Part shown: piece by piece, positions 44,530 to 54,532 of the stretch
How positions within the stretch are numbered: the first letter of the stretch is position 1
Layout: every line of letters begins with the position of its first letter
From: Elmis aenea
Taxonomy: Eukaryota > Arthropoda > Insecta > Coleoptera > Elmidae
Reading direction: 5' to 3'
NCBI GenBank assembly: GCA_947652605.1
Contig: CANTFG010000203.1
Location: forward strand, 20,147 to 84,146
Length of the DNA stretch: 64,000 nucleotides
The notes under the pieces: model-generated
What the model was told of the DNA's origin: nothing
The model's database searches: none
Seen by the model: only the letters and a program-made list of their open reading frames with translations
Position numbers and translations under genes: made by a program

Positions 44530-45354
44530 CCTTACATCGTGAAGCACACAAATGGTTTTGATTTAATGAAGTTTTCAATTAAAAAAAAAAAACAATGTAA
44601 TTTCATTATTTAAAAAAACTCATATAATCTCTCAGCGTCAGGGTTGAGTATTGATATTTATAGGGTAGATATAACATACTATCTCCTAAATAAGGCACCA
44701 TATAAATTTTAACTTAAGGACGTTTTCAATTTTTGTTCAAAAAGAAAAATAAACAAATGACTCTATTGTATTTAAACTAAAAGCTAAAAAGGCCGCTAGT
44801 TTCATTTCGGTGCAGAGATTAGAAAAAGAGGAGCTGGCGACATGGGTCACAGTTGACCATTGATATACAGGCGAGGAAAAACGTTTGCAAGAGTTAGAAT
44901 AATAACATACCACCGAAAGGTGCAAGAGGATCCCATTGAAAATAAGAAGAAAATTTTGCGAATCTAAATAATTATTAAACAATAACAAAAACATTTTTAA
45001 TTTATAACATTCATAATTGCAGAAGTAACCTATTTTACTGGACAATCAGTATCCACAATTTCACATAAAACTATAACATAAAAACGCTAAAATTGTAATG
45101 TTTGTCTGTAACTTACTAACCTTAACTTTTCATAAATTTTCTAAATAAACATGAAACGACAAGTAAAAAAATCTGTTAAACTAGGCATAGGCCTAGTAAA
45201 TTTGCTACTCTGTAAATTACCACAACATATGTATAAGCATTGTGTAGCATCATGGAATACTTGCTCCCTCCTACTACTTTTTAAATTTATCATCACTACA
45301 AACTTAAAACTATGTTTACTGTAATTGTGAAAATATATACAATAACAATGTATC
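44530..45354. other. AT-rich stretch, no gene recognised
   Basis: A minus-strand ORF at 44737-45045 has no recognisable domain and ordinary length for chance. Nothing else is supported. Confidence 0.35.
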
Positions 45355-45600
45355 CTCTTGAAAGAAACTCAAGAAGACAATTTCTCTGTGTACTTGAGGA
45401 TTTATTTTCAGCTATTTTTTAAAGCTAGAACTAAAATATATTGCCCCGTTTTATTTTAAAAATTACGACTTAATATTTTCTTATTCAAATATTCAAAAGG
45501 TTTTACTGATTCAACGTTACTATATTTTGTTAGGTTAATCTTAACGAGACATTTTCATCTGTTGGTTCAATATTCATAAAATTTCTAGTCCACAATAGGG
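45355..45600 (-). pseudogene. Relic of an NB-ARC/ankyrin gene 3' end
   Basis: Aligned by eye with 15700-15940, the last ankyrin region and stop of NLR-like gene 1. Shared words are ACTCAAGAAG, ATTTCTCTGT, GATTT-TTTTCAGCT, ACTGATTCAAC and TTCATCTGT. It is full of small indels and has no open frame. It lies about 1.45 kb beyond the stop of gene 2. Part of it (45540-45600) corresponds to sequence also present at the end of gene 2, so it is more likely a leftover of a third copy than the missing end of gene 2. Confidence 0.55.
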
Positions 45601-46300
45601 TGCCTTTATAAACAGGGTAGGGACACGCGCTGGACAACTTCCTATTGGCTGAGGTGTAGGTATATACAGTCGAGTTTCGCTTGCGACTAGGCTGCGACCT
45701 CCAGATTTTAAATAGATTGCTTAGAGCACATAGGCGGATGTTCACATTTTTTTTGCGTGTTCAGAGTGTTTAAGTTTGATCCAAGACTTTAAGACATTAG
45801 TGATGGTTGTGTTAGTTATTACCATACGTAAATTTCATAAGTTAAGTTACATACAATTATTTTTTTAATTTATAAGAAAATGTGCATTGTAATTATTTGT
45901 CTACATTAATTTAATAGCAATGATTGTAATTAATAATGTAATTTTGTCATAAAATATGAAATTAAATTGATGAATCTATACTTTTCAATTGCTCATTGGA
46001 CATTAAAACAGGAATTAAGTAAACAATTGTTTGCAACTTAATTATCATAATTAATTAAAGATCCTTAATATTCGTATCACCACATTTATCTATCTTGAAA
46101 ACAAAGATTTGTGTGGCATAGAATTAGCTAAATTTTGGGATTTCAATATAAATTTAAAGACCAAAGCCGTTATTAAATAATTTCGTTAAGTTGGGTATTA
46201 AGATTCATTTGATACCTAAATATCATTGAATTAAAAATATTTTTGTAAACGTAAAAATAAAAAATATGTTTATCATAACGTCTTGTATTTTATTTTTTAA
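45601..46300. other. AT-rich stretch, no gene recognised
   Basis: A less AT-rich patch (45610-45720, with ACGCGCTGGACAAC and CTATTGGCTGAG) is followed by very AT-rich sequence. No coding signal is seen. Confidence 0.3.
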
Positions 46301-46304
46301 AAGC

Positions 46305-46760
46305 AGAGCTCGAAACCGATAAAAATTGGTTAACGCTTAACCGAAATTGAGAATTTTATTTTTATAACGTAACAGTAAACAGTTTTTTCATTAAAAAAAA
46401 AAAACGGTTTACTGTAAAAAACCCATTTTAACTTTTAAACCGGTTTTTGACATTATTTAGAAAAGGAATGCTAATTATGAAAAGATATTATCTATTTATA
46501 ATTTTATAATATATGTACAATCAAGCATTCAGTAATTACTTTTGGTAAACTAATCACATTTAATACAGATTATGTATTTTTTTAAAGTAATTTTTACTTA
46601 AAATAATGTTAAAAAACTGGTTTTTATTTATTTTGGTTAAACTTACCGTTTTTTTGCCAATGAAAATAACGGTTTTGCTTAAAAATCACTTATACGGAAA
46701 AAAAACGGTTAACCAGTTTAAAAAACCAGTTACTTACCATTCTAAAAGTAAGTACAGCAA
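46305..46760. mobile_element. Possible hAT-type MITE with GGTTAACC/CCGGTTT words
   Basis: GCAGAGCTCGAAACCGATAA at the left, and on both sides repeated GGTTAAC, AACCGGTTTTTG and AAAACGGTTTAC words in both orientations. The right end was not identified, and no target duplication was found. Confidence 0.35.
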
Positions 46761-47049
46761 TATATTGTTGCAACTATTGTACACACAAAAAAACGTTGTT
46801 AGTAGGTACATGTGTTTTGTATTCTTTTATGCGTGTATCATGGGTTGCATGCTTACAGTGGAGATACGCGCTCCGTAAATGTTTTTTAAACATTAATAGC
46901 TAATAACAATTATTAGCCCTTCATTTTACTCACTTTTTAGTTTCTATACTTACTATTGCATTTATTTCCGTATGCCAATTGAGTTTTTACCTTCAAAATT
47001 AGTATAAAAATTGAATTATTAAAAGAAATCCTATATAATCCCATTTCCG
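46761..47049. other. 3' flank of NLR-like gene 2
   Basis: No gene. The last 100 bp contain eroded matches to the gene 1 coding region, consistent with frame decay at the 3' end of gene 2. Confidence 0.3.
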
Positions 47050-50000
47050 CTATGGGTAAATTGTAGCGTTTCTGAAGCTTGGCAGTTTCCTGGTACATAG
47101 GAACCATAATCGTCGATGAAAATTACTATTCAAATTTTGTTCAGGGAACCTCTCTTGAAAATTGAATCTTGCAATACAGTTTTTTAATAAATCCTTTATA
47201 TTCTCATCTCTATTAAAGCTTTGTCGACTATTAAAAAACTCCGGACAATAATTAAATGCTGTGAACCATCTCAATATAATTTGATAACGGTCCTTAAAAA
47301 TCTTACAATAATGCACAATCTCTAAAATTGGAATAAGATAAAAACAAAAACTATCAGGCATGCTAGAATATTTTACAACACTCTCACGTCTAATATCCTT
47401 TACAACATGTGTAATATCAGAAAATTGTACATAATTATTAGTGTCTGCACCCAATTTAATTAAATATTTAATAACCTTAAAGCTACCAAAGATAGCAGCA
47501 AAATGCATTGGTGTTAGACTCTTCTCTGCACCAAGATTAATTACGCTTACACCTTCTTTCTTCACTAACTCTTCAACTATTTCCAGTTCATCATAAGCAG
47601 CTGCGAAGTGTAATATTGAAATAGCAAGTCCCCCAAAAAGCGTTTCTTTATTATCAAGGTTAAAAACTGTGGCATTTTTGGTTAACATAAACTTAACAAT
47701 ATCATAGCTATTATTCATGGCTGCATAAAATATAGGTGTTGCTCCAAATATGTCAACAGCATTAATATCTGCCTTTGCCTGTAAATCATCTCCAAGAAGA
47801 TATTCAACAACGTCCAATTTTCCATTAAATGCTGCTGTATGTAAAGGTGTTATGCCTTTCTTATCTTTAATATTTATGTTCATTTTCCCATTAGTTATTA
47901 AATATTTAACAACATCTAGATGACCGTTTTGAATGGCAGCATCTAATATTGTCCAATCATCATCGTTTGTAGCTTTAACATTGGCACCTTTGCTTATGAG
48001 CATTCGCACTACATCTATATGACCATTGCGACACGCAGGGTATAAAGGAGCAAATCCATTACTTGAACGATGGTTGATATTTGCACCCTTGTCTATAAGA
48101 ATCTGTACAATATCCACATAGCCTTCAAAAGCAGCTAAATGTAAAACAGAAAAATCGTATAAATGTAACTCAATAAAATGAGGTAAATAATACGGAATAT
48201 TTTCTGGGTTTATTGATAAATAAATAGATAAACCAAAATTATCGCTCTTGAATTGCGGTTTCGATTTCCATAAAGTCTTAAGAATATAGTTATCTGGCTC
48301 ATATTCTGCGATTTTCACTTTATATTTTTGGGATTTCATTGGATACATGTTTGCCCCACTTTCTAAAAGCAGTGTAACAATATTTAGGTGGCCGTTTGCA
48401 ACAGCCAATAATAAAGCAGTCCTTTGTTTAACATCCTCGGCATCAATAATCTCACTAAATTTCAGAACATCACTCTCTTTCACTTGTTCCAGTATAGCAT
48501 TAAGTGTTTTATAATTACCAATTTGTGCCAAAAAATGTAAAGGAGTAGAGAAATCTGTGTTGTTGACATAATACTCTTCAATTAACCGACCATGTTTACT
48601 GGCATAATTCCAAAATAAAGTGCCAAAGTCTGCACATTCTATATTGAATTTCATGAATAAACTTAGAAGTTTCCTTAAAACCTCCTCTTCTTTGTTATCT
48701 TCATTTATTTCTAATCTTATTACCTGCTGAACCAATCTGTGAATATTAAAAAATCCTTTTCTATCCGAGTTAATCATTGAATATTGCTTGAGCAGTCCTA
48801 TAGCACCACATAACTCATCTTCATTGCCGTCCTTAGTTAAATCTAAAAGCATTATTGTTGGAATATTTTCAGGTGCCATATACGCAATAATATCTAAAAT
48901 CTCTTTAGCTGTTAGACCGTAACATTTATCTTCAATAATTTTATTGATAGATATCCTCCAAGTTGTTAAAACTGTTTTACTGTAGTCGTCGGTGCTATGC
49001 TCAGGAAAATTAAAACCTAGTAATGTTTTTGCCTTGATTTCGTATACTTCTAAATAATCACTTATATCAAATTTTGAGTTAACATTTATTTTTTTTCTAT
49101 GTTCTTCTTTAATGTATGCAACTGCTTGTTGTAGTGCTAAAGGAAAATATTGCAATTTCTCTGCTAAAGCTTTAATTTCTCTTTCTTGTGATCCATCTTT
49201 TATATTTAGAGCATCTCTAATAAATTCCTCAGCTTCTTCTGGTGTAAATATTTTTAAAGAAATTATTATTATGTGCTCCCATTTCTGATTACGAGACGTA
49301 ATTAATATATTCAGTTTTTTATCAGGGTATAAAGAAAGTGGTAAAAAATCATTTATATCCTTATATCGTTCAGCATTGTCAAAAATAAACAAACTTGTAT
49401 TATCAATGGATGCATAAACATCATTAACAATATCTTTTAAATTTCTTTCATGTACTTTCTCAATTGTTTTCTCTGTTGTCGGAATTTTCAATTGTTGGGC
49501 TAGTCGATGAAACGAATCTTTTAAACTTTCTTGAGTTTCAGCATTTATCCAGATAATATTATCATACAAGTCTCTATATTCAAGAATATATTGCCTAGCT
49601 AACTGAGTCTTTCCTATTCCTCCTAAACCACTAATAGATGTTGTTTGAGATATTACTGTAATATTTCTTTCACCTTGATTACGTTGCAATGCCTTATGTA
49701 TTTCAGAGAGTTCTCTTTTTCTTCCGGTAAATTTAGCTACAGGATCTCTTACATCAAATATAATTTTTTTTTTTGAGTTAAATTTTTCTTCTACAAGTAT
49801 GTCAAACTTGGTTTCTGTTCTTTTCACAATCTCTAGCACATTATCTTTATTTATGTTATCTAATATGTGTTTGTTTAAATCTTGCTTTAAAACATACTTA
49901 TATTCGTGTGAATTTAGTACATACTTATATTCGTCCACAGGTCTTTTTTCGAGTTCTTCATATTGTGATAAATCATCTTCCCATTTAAAACATAGACGGT

Positions 50001-50913
50001 ATCCATACTTATCAGTACTATCAATGCTGCCTTTATTTTTTTTTCTGTAATACTTGATACAATCTCCATTTCCACTAATTTTTACTAAACCTACTTCTTC
50101 ATATAAATCTGATGTTTTCCATTTATCTTCTCCGTTTTTTGTTGTATGTCCAGATGTAGGTATGAGACTTTTTATTTTTTTTGGTACACCACGCACTTTA
50201 CGGAGTTTATCTGCTTTAAAAAAGTGAACAATTGAAGCCACAGGTTCCTTGTTTGATTTTCCCAAGATCACGCCTCTAGTTAATAGGTCAGTCAGGCTTA
50301 TTAACTGGTCAGATGAAGTCAATTCTTTAAAGCTTTTAATTATTTGTTCATCATATTTGTCACCAACATAATTTAAAATTCTATTCACTGCATCTACCGC
50401 TAATTTTTCCATGGCTCTTGCCCAACTTCCGTCAGCGTCAGTTAAGTTTATGAACTGGCATTCAAAGCTCCGAAAAATTTCAACACTGGCTTTAACCAAA
50501 GCTTCTCTTAAGTCACCGATCGCTCCGAACACTTCTACATCTCTTTTGGCTTTCGTTCTATGCTCTTTGCCACTAAAATATTTCCATGTAATTGTTACTG
50601 ATTTTCCTACTCCTCTTGCTACACCTAAAACTGGCCCTAGTAAAAAAGCTGATAACAGCAATGGTACTCCCGTTGCTACTGGTTCCACTGCTTTTTCTGC
50701 CATTTTACCAGTTTTTGATGTTCCTCCTCCTTTCGCCTCTTTTGTAAATTCTGCTAATTTTTCTTCAAATTTCTCAACAAAGTCTTTTGTAAATTTCTCT
50801 AATTTCTCATATATCTGTTCAGTTTCTTTTAAAGTACCACTATTTATCTGTCTAGAAGGTCCTGGTTGCTGATCGTCTCTCTCTAAGTTAAACAATTGCG
50901 AAGGTTTCTCCAT
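47050..50913 (-). CDS. NLR-like gene 2: NB-ARC + ankyrin repeats, 1287 aa
   Basis: Uninterrupted ORF from the ATG at 50913 (MEKPSQLFNLERDD). Probable intracellular STAND receptor or regulator. A helical Lys/Glu-rich segment (about 25-70) is followed by a hydrophobic stretch (about 78-105, VPLLLSAFLLGPVLG) that could insert in a membrane. A conserved module of unknown type (about 110-380) precedes the NB-ARC: P-loop GLGGIGKTQLARQ near 426, Walker B SLFIFDNAE, LNILITSRN, YFPLALQQA. A winged-helix-like region and ankyrin repeats (about 785-1170, e.g. FSVLHLAAFEGYVDIVQIL) follow. It is very similar to gene 1 through the NB-ARC, but the last 60-70 residues lose alignment, so the C-terminus is probably shifted and the gene about 140 residues short. 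Intronless coding region. No bacterial-type flank: it is surrounded by insect repeats. Product function is inference from architecture. Confidence 0.85.
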   Translation of the reverse strand: MEKPSQLFNLERDDQQPGPSRQINSGTLKETEQIYEKLEKFTKDFVEKFEEKLAEFTKEAKGGGTSKTGKMAEKAVEPVATGVPLLLSAFLLGPVLGVARGVGKSVTITWKYFSGKEHRTKAKRDVEVFGAIGDLREALVKASVEIFRSFECQFINLTDADGSWARAMEKLAVDAVNRILNYVGDKYDEQIIKSFKELTSSDQLISLTDLLTRGVILGKSNKEPVASIVHFFKADKLRKVRGVPKKIKSLIPTSGHTTKNGEDKWKTSDLYEEVGLVKISGNGDCIKYYRKKNKGSIDSTDKYGYRLCFKWEDDLSQYEELEKRPVDEYKYVLNSHEYKYVLKQDLNKHILDNINKDNVLEIVKRTETKFDILVEEKFNSKKKIIFDVRDPVAKFTGRKRELSEIHKALQRNQGERNITVISQTTSISGLGGIGKTQLARQYILEYRDLYDNIIWINAETQESLKDSFHRLAQQLKIPTTEKTIEKVHERNLKDIVNDVYASIDNTSLFIFDNAERYKDINDFLPLSLYPDKKLNILITSRNQKWEHIIIISLKIFTPEEAEEFIRDALNIKDGSQEREIKALAEKLQYFPLALQQAVAYIKEEHRKKINVNSKFDISDYLEVYEIKAKTLLGFNFPEHSTDDYSKTVLTTWRISINKIIEDKCYGLTAKEILDIIAYMAPENIPTIMLLDLTKDGNEDELCGAIGLLKQYSMINSDRKGFFNIHRLVQQVIRLEINEDNKEEEVLRKLLSLFMKFNIECADFGTLFWNYASKHGRLIEEYYVNNTDFSTPLHFLAQIGNYKTLNAILEQVKESDVLKFSEIIDAEDVKQRTALLLAVANGHLNIVTLLLESGANMYPMKSQKYKVKIAEYEPDNYILKTLWKSKPQFKSDNFGLSIYLSINPENIPYYLPHFIELHLYDFSVLHLAAFEGYVDIVQILIDKGANINHRSSNGFAPLYPACRNGHIDVVRMLISKGANVKATNDDDWTILDAAIQNGHLDVVKYLITNGKMNINIKDKKGITPLHTAAFNGKLDVVEYLLGDDLQAKADINAVDIFGATPIFYAAMNNSYDIVKFMLTKNATVFNLDNKETLFGGLAISILHFAAAYDELEIVEELVKKEGVSVINLGAEKSLTPMHFAAIFGSFKVIKYLIKLGADTNNYVQFSDITHVVKDIRRESVVKYSSMPDSFCFYLIPILEIVHYCKIFKDRYQIILRWFTAFNYCPEFFNSRQSFNRDENIKDLLKNCIARFNFQERFPEQNLNSNFHRRLWFLCTRKLPSFRNATIYP

Positions 50914-51196
50914 TGCTGATTAAGGTTGCTTCTATTTTAATCTTCCAATAATTCTGTTCTTGTACCTACACATAAAAACATAATAAATTACTAAACAAAA
51001 AATAGTAGTCAACTCTGCATAACGTGCACACGTGTGTGAGACTGATTTAAAGAAATCAATCGCTAAAATAAAAGAAATTTTTGTAAAATTTCCAAATGAC
51101 TATGATGAAAGAATTTTGTTAATGAACATATCTTACTGTCCTTTAAACATTCTTTTGTTTATTATTTTTAATTTCCGAAATATCAACTGATCTCTA
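50914..51196 (-). promoter_or_regulatory. Duplicated 5' flank of NLR-like gene 2
   Basis: Homologous with 19998-20320 up to ATCAACTGATCTC, where a MITE (51199-51866) is inserted. An acceptor-like TTTATGTGTAG lies about 60 bp before the ATG on the minus strand. If a 5'-UTR exon exists, the MITE would lie in its intron or promoter. Confidence 0.5.
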
Positions 51197-51198
51197 TA

Positions 51199-51866
51199 CA
51201 GGGTGTAGACTCGGATCACGCAACATAGCAATTTCAATGGTAAAATTTTAAAAGTCGAATTCTTGCTCCGCTAATTATTTTAGAAAAAAAGTGCAAATAC
51301 GTTTTTTGTAGAGAAAAAAATTCTGTATCCATAAATGTAATCAATATTACTTTTTCGTTTTCCAAAAACAGAAAAATAAGCAAATTAAAAAACGCGTTTT
51401 CGCGAAAATCTGTAGTGCCTTGGAATTATGCTACGACAACTGCCCATCTTACTAACACTTACTGTCACTTTGACGTTTGAAGTTTATTCTTAATTATCAT
51501 TTTTATTATATCTTGCAATGAAAACATAACTAATTGTGTAAAATAAATGTTTGATAAAATATAAAGTATAATTAAGAATGAATTTCGCGTCAAAGTGACA
51601 GTATAAGTGACATTAGGCTGGGCAGTTGTCACAGCATAATTCCAAGGCACTACAGATTTTAGCGAAAACGCGTTTTTTAATTTGCTTAATTTTCAGTTAT
51701 TGGAAAACGAAAAAGTAATATTGATTACATTTATGGATACAGAATTTTTTTCTCTACAAAAAACGTATTTGCACTTTTTTTCTAAAATAATTAGCGGAGC
51801 AAGAATTCGACTTTTAAAATTTTACCATTGAAATCGCTATGTTGCGTGATCCGAGTCTACACCCTG
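51199..51866. mobile_element. Foldback MITE, copy 2 of the 14949-15611 family
   Basis: Same ends (CAGGGTGTAGACTCGGATCA) and internal words (ACGTTTTTTGTAGAGAAAAA, CACTGTCACTTTGACG) as copy 1, with TA at 51197-51198 and 51867-51868. Nearly complete hairpin. Confidence 0.9.
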
Positions 51867-51868
51867 TA

Positions 51869-52589
51869 TGTAACATACAAGGTGGACCATATTCGATGGG
51901 ATTACGCGGGTATCTTGCTTAATATTTAAGATAGAGAAACGGTCAAATGATTAAAAAGTTGCAGTTTTATGAGATAAAATCACAAGGGAGGGTCACGATA
52001 TGTTGTCGCTAGAATCTGATAAAAGCTGTGTTTATTTCATCAAGAACATTCTAAAAACGGTTTCCCCTATATTAAAAATTAAACGCCTATGCAAGTCGCA
52101 GATTTCGTTATAACAGAAATATACTTACCACAACTTCTTAAATCATAGCGCTTATGCAGGGGTTTCGTTTTTGACGTTTTACTCAGGAACCGTTTAAAAT
52201 ATGTTTTCAAAAACTTTGCACCATTTTACTTGCAAAGGATGCGCGCATTGGTAAATAGAAAAATTTCGATTTTGTCTCTGACAGTTTCATGGCCAACGCG
52301 ATCGCAAAAATTACTTTTATTGTTCAACTTTTCAGTTTTTCCTCTATTTTCCGAAGAAAATGGCCAGTGGCACGTATAACTCTGCAAAACATTTAGTTTT
52401 CATGTTCTTTATGCAATAAACACAGTCTTGATCAGATTTTAGCGACAACATAGCGTGACCTTCCCTGGTCAGAACCGTTTTTAGAAATATTGTATCATTT
52501 CCGAGTTTTGAGTTTTGAACGAAAAACTGTTTTTGTCATTTTTATAATGTGTCACATATCCCTTATTGTTAATGATATCAAACAAATGT
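51869..52589. repeat. Repeat fragments, no gene
   Basis: Starts with a MITE end (ACAAGGTGGACCATATTCGA). The part 52190-52340 (AAAACTTTGCACC, AAGGATGCGCGCATTGGTAA, ATGGCCAACGC) is the same repeat found twice in 22770-23250. Confidence 0.55.
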
Positions 52590-53776
52590 ACAGGGTGGTC
52601 TATTTTCGATGCCCATACAGGGTATCTCGGTTATTATCAGAGATAGAAAAAAACTAAATACATAAACTCGATTTATTTTTTCGAGAGAAATTTATTGCCG
52701 TTAACAGATTTTTGATATCTTTTTTAATTTTCGAAATATAGCCAAAAACCGATTTTTGGCACTTTTCAAAAATGTTAAATATCTCGTTTAAACGAGAAGA
52801 TAGAAAAAAACTTTAAAGACATTTTTCGCATGATTTTTTGTGCTTAATAAGATAGCGATGTTCAATTGTTTTTTACTTATATCAATGCCGATATATTGCA
52901 CCTAACTTTCTTATTTTAAATGGCAACCATAGGCAAATTATTTATTTTTGAAAAACGCAAAAAATAAGCTTTCGATTCATGTCAAAGCCAACTATGGTTG
53001 TCATTTAAAATAAGAAAGTTAGGTGTAATATATCAATATTTGTATGAGTAAAAAAAAATTGAACATCGCCATCTTATTAAGGACAAAAAACCATGCAAAA
53101 AATGTCTTTAAAGTTTTTCTCTATCTTTTCGTTTAAGCGAGATATTTAACATTTTTGATGTCTTTTTTGATACTCGAAATTAAGCCAACACAATTTTTGG
53201 CTCTTTTCAAAAATGTTAAATATCTCGTTTAAACGAGAAGATAGAAAAAAACTTTAAAGACATTTTTTGCATGGTTTTTTGTCCTTAATAAGATGGCGAT
53301 GTTCAATTTTTTTTTACTCATACAAATATTGATATATTACACCTAACTTTCTTATTTTAAATGACAACCATAGTTGGCTTTGACATGAATCGAAAGCTTA
53401 TTTTTTGCGCTTTTCAAAAATATATAATTTGCCTATGGTTGCCATTTAAAATAAGAAAGTTAGGTGTAATGTATCGGCATTAATATGAGTAAAAAACAAT
53501 TGAACATCGCTATCTTATTAAGCACAAAAAATCATGCGAAAAATGTCTTTAAAGTTTTTTTCTATCTTCTCGTTTAAACGAGATATTTAACATTTTTGAA
53601 AAGTGCCAAAAATCGGTTTTTGGCTATATTTCGAAAATTAAAAAAGATATTAAAAATCTGTTTACGGCAATAAATTTCTCTCGAAAAAATAAATCGAGTT
53701 TATGTATTTACTTTTTTTCTATCTCTGATAATAACCGAGATACCCTGTATGGGCATCGAAAATAGACCACACTGTA
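52590..53776. mobile_element. Foldback element whose arms are themselves palindromic
   Basis: Ends ACAGGGTGGTCTATTTTCGA and inverse (GTAGAC-like CACACTGTA), centre near 53180. In each arm the block with GTTAAATATCTCG, AACTTTAAAGACATTTT and GAACATCGC is followed by its own inverse, with ACCTAACTTTCTTATTTTAA at the turn. The block therefore occurs four times, alternating in orientation. Non-coding; a related half-copy follows at 54090-54530. Confidence 0.85.
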
Positions 53777-53814
53777 CTAAGATGAAACAAAAATAAATAT
53801 GTATAAATTATTAA

Positions 53815-54090
53815 CCCGCGTTACTTTAGCAATAAAAATTGGCAATATTAAATTACTTCCTTAAAAAAAGAGATACAAACTTCAAATTTTAGGGATAGTT
53901 AGGCCTCTAAATGCCCATCCTGTTAAAAAAATATTTGCCGCCCCCGGAGGCGGTAGGACAAATGTCAAATTTTAACGGAAGACCGTGCCACCTTTAAATT
54001 CACACCAATTGTAGTAGCTTATAGAACTAGTAGATGATCGCCTATCTCAAAATCGTTTAGGCGGCCTTCGATCGGCGGCGTTTTTTTGTA
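53815..54090. repeat. Single-copy relative of the 117-bp satellite and its leader
   Basis: CGCGTTACTTTAGCAATAAA, GCCGCCCCCGGAGGCGG, ATGTCAAATTTTAACGGAAG, ACCGTGCCACCTTTAAAT and a CGGCGGCG word follow in the same order as at 38690-38960, where the array begins. Here only one unit follows instead of about 32. Confidence 0.7.
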
Positions 54091-54530
54091 TCTCTTCATT
54101 TTAAGCGAGATATTTAACATTTTTGATATTTTTTTTTAATACTCGAAATATAGCCAACACCATTGTTGGCTCTTCAAAAATGTTAAATATCTCGCTTAAA
54201 CGAAAAGATAGAAAAAAACTTTGAAAAGATTTTTTGCATGGTGTTTGGTCCTTAATAAGATGACGATGTTCAATTTTTTTTTAGTAATACAGCAATTGAT
54301 ATTTATTACCCCTAACTTTCTTATTTTAAATGGCAACTATAGTTGGCTTTGACATATATCAAAAGCTTATTTTTTGCGCTTTTCAAAAATATATAATTTA
54401 CTTATGGTTGCCATTTAAAATAAGAAAGTTAGGTGTAATATATCAGTATTGATATGAGTAAAAAAACAATTGAACATCGCTATCTTATTAAGCACAAAAA
54501 ATCACCTCAAAAATGTTTTTAAAGTTTTTA
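54091..54530. repeat. Half-copy of the 52590-53776 foldback
   Basis: GTTAAATATCTCGCTTAAAC, TTGGCTTTGACATATATCAA and CTTATTTTAAATGGCAAC recur in palindromic order; the terminal CAGGGTG parts are missing. Confidence 0.65.
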
Positions 54531-54532
54531 TA

